Below, one piece after another: positions 8,037 through 12,151 of a DNA stretch of 12,151 bases; position 1 is the stretch's first letter; every line of letters begins with the position of its first letter. Below the pieces are notes generated by a model that ran no database searches, was not told where the DNA came from, and saw only the letters and a program-made list of their open reading frames with translations. This stretch comes from Prevotellaceae bacterium (GTDB lineage: Bacteria > Bacteroidota > Bacteroidia > Bacteroidales > UBA932). The translations under genes were made by a program, and so were the position numbers. The stretch is taken from assembly GCA_031257455.1 (NCBI GenBank), contig JAIROQ010000074.1:1-12151 (forward strand). The letters run 5' to 3'.

Positions 8037-9048
8037 CTTTATATTGTTTTATGGATTGAAGAAAGTTTGCAACGGCTTCCTCTACCGTCAGGCGGGAGAT
8101 ACCCCCTGCAGCATTAAGGTGTCCGCCGCCGTCAAAATGCCGGCGGGCAAATTCATTGACTGAAAACCGGCCGCGCGAACGGAAAGAAATGCGGATGTTT
8201 TCCTGGTTCTCCGACATAAAAACGGAAAATACAATATCTTTTATTTGCAGCGGATAATTTACAAACCCTTCCGTATCGCCGGGTTGAAAGTGGAATGAAG
8301 CTATTTCTTCTTTTGTCAGCGCGATGTATGCCGTGCGATATTCCGGCAGTACCACCATTTTGTTCAACGCATATCCCAGCAACCGCATACGGTTATCCGA
8401 ATAACTGTTGTACACGGCGCTGTATATTTTGTCCTTGTCAATGCCGTATTGAAGCAATTCCGCAATGATGTAGAAAACTTCAGGACGCGAACAGTTGTGC
8501 CGGAAACCGTTGGTATCAGTCATTATGCCGGTATAAATGGATTCGGCAATCGTTCTGTCCAGATGCGGCAGCAAATCCAAATCTTTAATTAAATGATAAA
8601 GCGTTTCCGCAGACGAACAGGCGCCCGGGTCGGAAAAGGCAATGGTAAAATCTTTCAGTTCCGGTTGCAGATGATGGTCTATCATCACGCGCGGCGCGGA
8701 CAGGGTGTCAATAAATTTGCCCAGCGCATCCATCCGCGAAAGGGCATTCAAATCGACACAGAACAGCAAATCGGCTTCGGACAGCAGTTGCTTGGGCAGG
8801 GCATGTCCATGTTTATAAATCAGGATATCTTTCACGCCCTCCATCCAGTGCAAAAATTCAGGAAAGGGATTTGGTACGATAATCGTTGTATCTATTTCCA
8901 GCCTCTTTAGCGCCTGCGCCAGCGCAAGGCTCGTGCCGATAGCATCGCCGTCCGGGTTGTGATGTGTGACCACCGCCGCGCGTTTGGCAGTTTGCAACAA
9001 CGCACGAAATTTTTCTACATTCTCCGGCGCAAAATAAGATACAGGCAT
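8017..9048 (-). CDS. nrnA: DHH/DHHA1 phosphoesterase (NrnA-like)
   Basis: A 343-aa cytoplasmic phosphoesterase of the DHH/DHHA1 family, typical of NrnA-type enzymes that degrade short oligoribonucleotides, linear dinucleotides or 3'-phosphoadenosine 5'-phosphate. Metal-binding motifs are complete: HHNPDGDAIG (29-38), CVDLN with D99, IDHH (123-126), and YTGIMTDTNGFRH with D178. The C-terminal DHHA1 domain carries the GGGHLNAAGG substrate loop (307-316) after FARRHFD. The exact substrate cannot be read from sequence, and annotators also use names such as exopolyphosphatase-related protein. This is the first gene of the leftward operon, with a TACCTTTGC -7 box about 30 bases upstream of the ATG. 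It overlaps the following FKBP gene by 20 bp. Confidence 0.92.
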   Translation of the reverse strand: MPVSYFAPENVEKFRALLQTAKRAAVVTHHNPDGDAIGTSLALAQALKRLEIDTTIIVPNPFPEFLHWMEGVKDILIYKHGHALPKQLLSEADLLFCVDLNALSRMDALGKFIDTLSAPRVMIDHHLQPELKDFTIAFSDPGACSSAETLYHLIKDLDLLPHLDRTIAESIYTGIMTDTNGFRHNCSRPEVFYIIAELLQYGIDKDKIYSAVYNSYSDNRMRLLGYALNKMVVLPEYRTAYIALTKEEIASFHFQPGDTEGFVNYPLQIKDIVFSVFMSENQENIRISFRSRGRFSVNEFARRHFDGGGHLNAAGGISRLTVEEAVANFLQSIKQYKDELAAV

Positions 9049-9077
9049 TATAAGCTACGTTCTATTGTTTATGACTC

Positions 9078-9086
9078 GCAAAGGTA
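9078..9086 (-). promoter_or_regulatory. -7 box of the DHH-FKBP operon promoter
   Basis: On the minus strand TACCTTTGC fits the TAnnTTTG -7 box and lies 30 bases upstream of the DHH start at 9048. No TTTG is present at the expected -33 position; instead the region carries TGTGGT and ACCACA words (9105-9126), which could be an activator or repressor site. The identification therefore rests on one box and its position. Confidence 0.5.
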
Positions 9087-9126
9087 CAAAAAAAAATGTG
9101 ATGATGTGGTGATGTGGTTCACCACA

Positions 9127-9162
9127 CAAAAACACAGCCGCCCACACTCACATGCGGGCGGC
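9127..9162 (-). terminator. Rho-independent terminator after the BACON gene
   Basis: On the minus strand, about 30 bases after the stop codon at 9191-9193, a perfect 7-bp stem (GCCGCCC, 9162-9156, with GGGCGGC, 9143-9137) encloses a 12-base loop and is followed by TGTGTTTTTG (9136-9127). The GC-rich stem and T-tract make a good intrinsic terminator for leftward transcription and would insulate the DHH operon promoter downstream. Confidence 0.75.
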
Positions 9163-9190
9163 GGCGTTCGTTCTTTATACTGTTAAATCA

Positions 9191-10603
9191 TTACTTCACG
9201 CACCTTACCTGCATACCTATAGAAAGACCAGCAAGCGTCACAGCCATGGCGGGAGGGAGTACTATCATTCCTAAGTTAACGCCAGACGTGTAGTATAAGT
9301 GCCATGCTTCCGGGAGTAGTATTCCGAAATCTTCATCTTCATATTGGGTTGATGTCCAATAAGCAGCCTCGTTAGTAAAAGAACTCACAGTACCATATTG
9401 CACAACACCACCAAGTCCCCATTCGGCTATCAGTTCGGAGTAATCTGTATATCCGCCAATATCCATTGCATCATCAAAAGTTGGTATGCGCCATGGTGAC
9501 GGGCACAAGGTGTTTGCATTCTGAATAACATACGACCAGTTATAATAGTACCATGTCTTTCCACTCTCAGTATAGCTGCGGCAATCGGGAGTAGTAACAT
9601 CGCTCACGTTAAAGTCGCCTTTATTACATTCAGGTATATGAATGGCATCGCTCCATGTTTGGTTGCCGAACGTCCAAGTCTGGGTAGAAGCGGCATAAGT
9701 GGGGGTAACGAATATATCCTGTGCTGCATCCTGTGTTACATCCACTGTCCGGCTTAGCGTGCCGGAAGAAATGGTTACGGTAGCGGAGCGGGTTACGGTA
9801 GCGGGGTTTTCTTCTACGTTTACCGTTACCGTGCCGTTGCCGGTAGCAGAGGCGGGCGACAGCGAAAGCCATGTGGCATTGGCGTCCTTCGCCACCGTCC
9901 ATTCGCCGTTACTTGTTACGCCTATCGTGTAGGTGTCGGCTGTTGCCGTAGCGTCAATGGCCGTTTTATCTACCTCCAGCGTCAGGGCTGCTGCCGCCTG
10001 TGTTACGTTCACTGTCCGGCTCAGCGTGCCGGCAGCGATGGTTATGGTGGCGGCGCGGGATATGGCCGCCGGGTTTTCCGTTACGCTCACCGTTACCGTG
10101 CCGTTGCCGGTAGCAGAGGCAGGCGACAGCGAAACCCATGTAGCATTGGCGTCCTTCGTAGCCGTCCATGCAAGGTTGCTCGTTACGGCAATGGAATAGT
10201 TGCCGGCGGTAAGGGCGGCGTCAATGGCGGTCTTGTCCACATTCAGTCCCGGCGCGGCGGCCGCCTGTGTTACGTCCACTGTCCGGCTTAGCGTGCCGGA
10301 AGAAATGGTTACGGTAGCGGAGCGGGTCACGGTAGCAGGATTTGCTACTACGTTTACCGTTACCGTGCCGTTACCGGTAGCGGAGGCGGGCGATAGCGAG
10401 AGCCACGTAGCATTGGCGTCCTTCGCAGCCGTCCATGCGGCGTTGCCTGTTACGGCAATGGAATAGCTGCCGGCGGTAGCGACAGCGGAAATTTCTGCCG
10501 GTTGTACCGACAGTGTCGTTTCGAGCGTTGGCTCGTCATTTTTGTTGCATCCGGCAAATACTGCTGCCGCTGCAATCACCATAAGAGATACATGTTTTTT
10601 CAT
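9191..10603 (-). CDS. Lipoprotein with three BACON repeats and a FISUMP-like domain
   Basis: A 470-aa exported protein with a lipoprotein signal (lipobox VFAGC, Cys19), probably anchored in the outer envelope. Three immunoglobulin-like BACON-type repeats of 89 residues follow, at about 29-113, 118-202 and 207-291. They share the SYSIAVTSN-AW(T/V)-KDANATW(L/V)SLSPASATGNG-TVTV pattern and end in SRTV(D/N)VTQ. Residues 303-470 resemble the Fibrobacter succinogenes major paralogous (FISUMP) domain: TFGNQTW (311-317), CPSPWRIPT (367-375), AYWTSTQYEDE (414-424), and the terminal VRCVK. BACON domains are common in Bacteroidota surface proteins and are often tied to carbohydrate or mucin binding, but the ligand here is unknown and no catalytic domain is visible. 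The 267-bp DNA repeats are very similar, suggesting recombination. The start codon directly abuts an 18-unit octamer array, so no separate promoter or ribosome-binding site is evident. Confidence 0.88.
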   Translation of the reverse strand: MKKHVSLMVIAAAAVFAGCNKNDEPTLETTLSVQPAEISAVATAGSYSIAVTGNAAWTAAKDANATWLSLSPASATGNGTVTVNVVANPATVTRSATVTISSGTLSRTVDVTQAAAAPGLNVDKTAIDAALTAGNYSIAVTSNLAWTATKDANATWVSLSPASATGNGTVTVSVTENPAAISRAATITIAAGTLSRTVNVTQAAAALTLEVDKTAIDATATADTYTIGVTSNGEWTVAKDANATWLSLSPASATGNGTVTVNVEENPATVTRSATVTISSGTLSRTVDVTQDAAQDIFVTPTYAASTQTWTFGNQTWSDAIHIPECNKGDFNVSDVTTPDCRSYTESGKTWYYYNWSYVIQNANTLCPSPWRIPTFDDAMDIGGYTDYSELIAEWGLGGVVQYGTVSSFTNEAAYWTSTQYEDEDFGILLPEAWHLYYTSGVNLGMIVLPPAMAVTLAGLSIGMQVRCVK

Positions 10604-10847
10604 TGTTTAATTGTTTAGTTGTTGAGTTGTTTATTTGTTTATTTGTTTATTTGTTGAGTTGTTGAACTGTTGAACTGTTGAACTGTTGAATTGTTGATTT
10701 GTTGAGTTGTTGAATTGTTGATTTGTTTAACTGTTTAACTGTTGATTTGGCTCCGGCGTCAGCACTGCCAACTGCCAACTGCCAACTGCCCACTGCCCAC
10801 TGCCCACTGCCCACTGCCTACTGCCCACTGCCAACTAAAAACTGCCA
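10604..10847. repeat. Composite intergenic repeat C
   Basis: The left array has eighteen 8-bp units of the form TGTTKANY (10604-10747), beginning on the base next to the BACON gene start codon. The core GGCTCCGGCGTCAGCA (10749-10764) follows. The right array has ten 7-bp units, CTGCCAA, CTGCCCA or CTGCCTA (10765-10834), plus two degenerate units ending at the stop codon of the leftward 220-aa gene (10848-10850). No other gene is seen in this 244-bp gap. The core shares GGCT-N8-AGCA with element B. If the BACON gene is not cotranscribed with the upstream gene, its promoter must lie inside these repeats. Confidence 0.75.
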
Positions 10848-11510
10848 CTACGGAATCAACGCGCTCCAGATATCGCTCCAGGGGCCTTTTTTTCCGGTAG
10901 TATTTTCCCAGCGTACGGCATACCAGAAGGTTTTCCCGCGGTCTTCTTCTTCAAATTCTATAATCAGCGGGGTATCGGTGCCGAAGTAGGAGAGGGGCAG
11001 TTCGTGCACATTGGCGGGTTTTTCGCCGCCGATACGGCCGGCCAGTTCCATGCCATGCTGTCCTTCGGGTTTGGCTTTCGAGGTTTCCTCGCCGCCGAAG
11101 TCAAAATGCAGATGCCGGATAAGCTCCAGAATCACCTTCACCCAGGGGAAGGTAGTGGCCACCGGCGCGGCATCGCGCGTGGTTTTGTGAATAGGCAGGC
11201 CGAGACTTTCCCGGTCGGAGTCCGTCACCCGGTGATTGCGGGCGAGGTATTCCCCGTTGGCCTGCCGGACTTCTTTTTCCAGCGCATTTCGCGCGGTGTT
11301 TTTTTCCAGTACCGCCACTTTCGTGCGCGTGTTCGGCGCATCGGCGATACCGAGTTTGGTCCTGAACGTATTCAGCAGCGCCGTTAATTTTGCGTGCTCC
11401 TCTGCCGGGAATTCTATCCGCGGCAGGATACTGGCCAAAATGGCTAAGAAATTAACAACCCAGTTCAGGAAGGCGTTGTCATTTTTTGGAAGAAAATCTC
11501 GATTGTTCAT
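10848..11510 (-). CDS. Hypothetical protein with fibronectin-III-like C-terminal motif
   Basis: A 220-aa protein with no signal peptide and no clear membrane segment; the mildly hydrophobic N-terminal stretch 14-29 ([16 protein letters not shown]) looks like an amphipathic helix. Residues 38-110 are helical and charged ([21 protein letters not shown], 61-81 in part; [13 protein letters not shown]). The C-terminal half is beta-rich and ends with [18 protein letters not shown] (195-212) and IWSALIP, which resembles the last strands of a fibronectin-type-III domain (YYALRWxNxxGxxGPWS). I recall similar unnamed proteins in Bacteroidota, often as multiple paralogues, but cannot verify this here. 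No enzymatic motif is visible. It starts behind a T9 run (11518-11526 on the plus strand) without a Shine-Dalgarno sequence. It may be transcribed from the promoter near 12099-12130. Confidence 0.75.
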   Translation of the reverse strand: MNNRDFLPKNDNAFLNWVVNFLAILASILPRIEFPAEEHAKLTALLNTFRTKLGIADAPNTRTKVAVLEKNTARNALEKEVRQANGEYLARNHRVTDSDRESLGLPIHKTTRDAAPVATTFPWVKVILELIRHLHFDFGGEETSKAKPEGQHGMELAGRIGGEKPANVHELPLSYFGTDTPLIIEFEEEDRGKTFWYAVRWENTTGKKGPWSDIWSALIP

Positions 11511-11541
11511 AGTTTTCTTTTTTTTTAGTTAATAATAAAGA

Positions 11542-12078
11542 TTAATTGTTATATATAGGATAAAAAAGTTTCGGGACAGACGCTGAAAGTTTCGGGACAG
11601 ACGCTGAAGGTTTCGGGACAGACGCTGAAGGTTTCGGGACAGACGCTGAAGGTTTCAGGACAGACGCTGAAAGTCTCAGGACAGACGCTGAAGGTTTCGG
11701 GACAGACGCTGAAGGTTTCGGGACAGACGCTGAAAGTCTCGGGACAGACGCTGAAAGTCTCCCGACATCCCCAAAAGTTTCCGTAACAGTTATGGAAACA
11801 GCCGGATATTTTCCCGTTCCGTTTGTCGGAAAAGTTGTACTGTATATAAAGGTATAAAAAGCGGGCGCGGAAAGCGTCACTGTTTGCGTACAGGTCACCC
11901 TTCCGTATCCCTTGCAGGACAAGGGTTTCAGGACACGTAACGCTGCAACTAACTGATAGCCAAAAAGTTGGGGGGGGGTGAACTTATCTACCAAAAAATT
12001 TTGGAAGAACGAACCGTCCGCCGCGCCGCGCGCAGGGGCGGCGTAGGAGAGGAAACGGCTATGGAGGTTTGCGTTCAT
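11542..12078 (-). CDS. Doubtful repeat-bearing ORF (C9 tract, nine 7-aa repeats)
   Basis: A 178-aa reading frame from an ATG 21 bases below a TACCTTTGC promoter box. The frame also continues upstream to an ATG at 12138, but that start would precede the promoter, so 12078 is preferred. Residues 1-105 match nothing I can name (MNANLHSRFLSYAAPARGAA at the start). A C9 tract encodes the TPPQ region (34-37). The C-terminal part is nine tandem S-A-S-V-P-K-P/L heptads encoded by 21-bp DNA repeats. A second frame is also open from the C tract to 11549 and reads E-T-F-S-V-C-P heptads; one extra C would join it to the same ATG. Low-complexity repeats are easily open by chance, so translation is uncertain. 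If it is not translated, this stretch is an untranslated leader or repeat region of the 220-aa gene. Confidence 0.35.
   Translation of the reverse strand: MNANLHSRFLSYAAPARGAADGSFFQNFLVDKFTPPQLFGYQLVAALRVLKPLSCKGYGRVTCTQTVTLSAPAFYTFIYSTTFPTNGTGKYPAVSITVTETFGDVGRLSASVPRLSASVPKPSASVPKPSASVLRLSASVLKPSASVPKPSASVPKPSASVPKLSASVPKLFYPIYNN
11568..11776. repeat. 21-bp tandem repeat, nine copies plus a degenerate tenth
   Basis: Nine exact-length 21-bp units (GTTTCGGGACAGACGCTGAA plus A or G) start at 11568, 11589, 11610, 11631, 11652, 11673, 11694, 11715 and 11736. Substitutions occur at only a few positions, such as TTT/TCT and GGG/AGG. A diverged tenth unit at 11757-11776 is 20 bp long. The unit length is a multiple of three, and the repeat is open in five of six reading frames. 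It is a minisatellite likely to vary in copy number. Confidence 0.95.
11777..11799. repeat. 23-bp inverted repeat
   Basis: Ends GTTTCC and GGAAAC pair, the inner bases continue the pairing with one G-T wobble, and a single central A remains. Ten of eleven pairs are Watson-Crick. It abuts the minisatellite. It could be a protein-binding dyad or an RNA hairpin in the leftward transcript; no T-tract follows, so it is not a typical terminator. Confidence 0.6.
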
Positions 12079-12098
12079 TATTTTGCTAAATTGCGGAT

Positions 12099-12130
12099 GC
12101 AAAGGTACGGGGGTTTTTGAATGTGTGCAA
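12099..12130 (-). promoter_or_regulatory. Leftward Bacteroidota-type promoter
   Basis: On the minus strand, TTG (12130-12128), a 20-base spacer and TACCTTTGC (12107-12099) match the phylum promoter pattern, with the same -7 sequence as the boxes at 44-52 and 9078-9086. Transcription would start near 12092, only about 14 bases before the ATG at 12078. It probably drives the repeat ORF and the 220-aa gene. Confidence 0.6.
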
Positions 12131-12148
12131 TACCACATTTGTGGTATT
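12129..12148. promoter_or_regulatory. 20-bp palindrome next to the -33 box
   Basis: AATACCACA and TGTGGTATT form a perfect 9-bp inverted repeat with two central T residues, overlapping the edge of the -33 box of the leftward promoter. Followed by TTT on the plus strand, it could instead be an intrinsic terminator for rightward transcription, although no rightward gene is seen here. An operator controlling the leftward promoter is the alternative. Confidence 0.5.
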
Positions 12149-12151
12149 TTT

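Noticed and set aside
9699..10466. Plus-strand open frames across the BACON repeats
   Set aside because: They are antisense shadows of the repeated BACON sequence and repeat with the same 267-bp period.
10604..10847. CRISPR array in the repeated region
   Set aside because: Units are 7-8 bp and directly tandem with no spacers; there are no cas genes nearby.
12079..12138. Extended start (MWYCTHSK) for the right-end ORF
   Set aside because: The ATG at 12138 lies upstream of the promoter boxes and inside the palindrome, so it would not be on the transcript from that promoter.

Overview
The window looks like a chromosomal segment from a member of the Bacteroidota, probably Bacteroidales. The evidence is three good matches to the Bacteroidota promoter (TTG or TTTG, about 20 bases, TAnnTTTG), start sites with little Shine-Dalgarno sequence, a YidC with a large periplasmic domain and Lys at the usual groove Arg, paired FKBP lipoproteins behind a DHH/DHHA1 phosphoesterase, and a lipoprotein with three BACON repeats. 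All identifications come from reading the sequence; no database search was run.

Layout. Bases 1-217 are a divergent promoter region. A rightward block follows (218-6953): a five-repeat DUF349 protein, yidC (8-bp overlap), a TraB/GumN-family secreted protein, a YggS/PLPBP-family protein with a GTG start, and miaB. Convergent to it is a tight leftward operon (9048-7012): DHH/DHHA1 phosphoesterase, then two small FKBP-type lipoproteins, with overlaps of 20 and 4 bp. Further right, still leftward, are a lipoprotein of three BACON repeats plus a FISUMP-like domain (10603-9191) with a clear terminator, a 220-aa protein with a fibronectin-III-like C-terminal motif (11510-10848), and a doubtful repeat-bearing ORF behind a good promoter (12078-11542).

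The housekeeping part is ordinary: membrane protein insertion, tRNA modification, PLP homeostasis, nucleotide turnover and envelope folding factors. The unusual material lies between genes. Three intergenic gaps (5530-5636, 6954-7027, 10604-10847) are filled edge to edge by the same composite design: an array of 7-8-bp units, a GC-rich core starting GGCT, and a second array of mostly 7-bp units, with different unit sequences each time. The arrays run into stop and start codons of the flanking genes. This is the best candidate here for an undescribed repeat or mobile-element class.

The right end is the second unusual area. A Bacteroidota-type promoter with a 20-bp palindrome beside its -33 box precedes an ORF with a C9 homopolymer tract and nine copies of a 21-bp repeat. 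Two frames are open downstream of the tract, and one added C would switch between them, so this is a candidate slipped-strand (phase-variable) locus, if it is translated at all.
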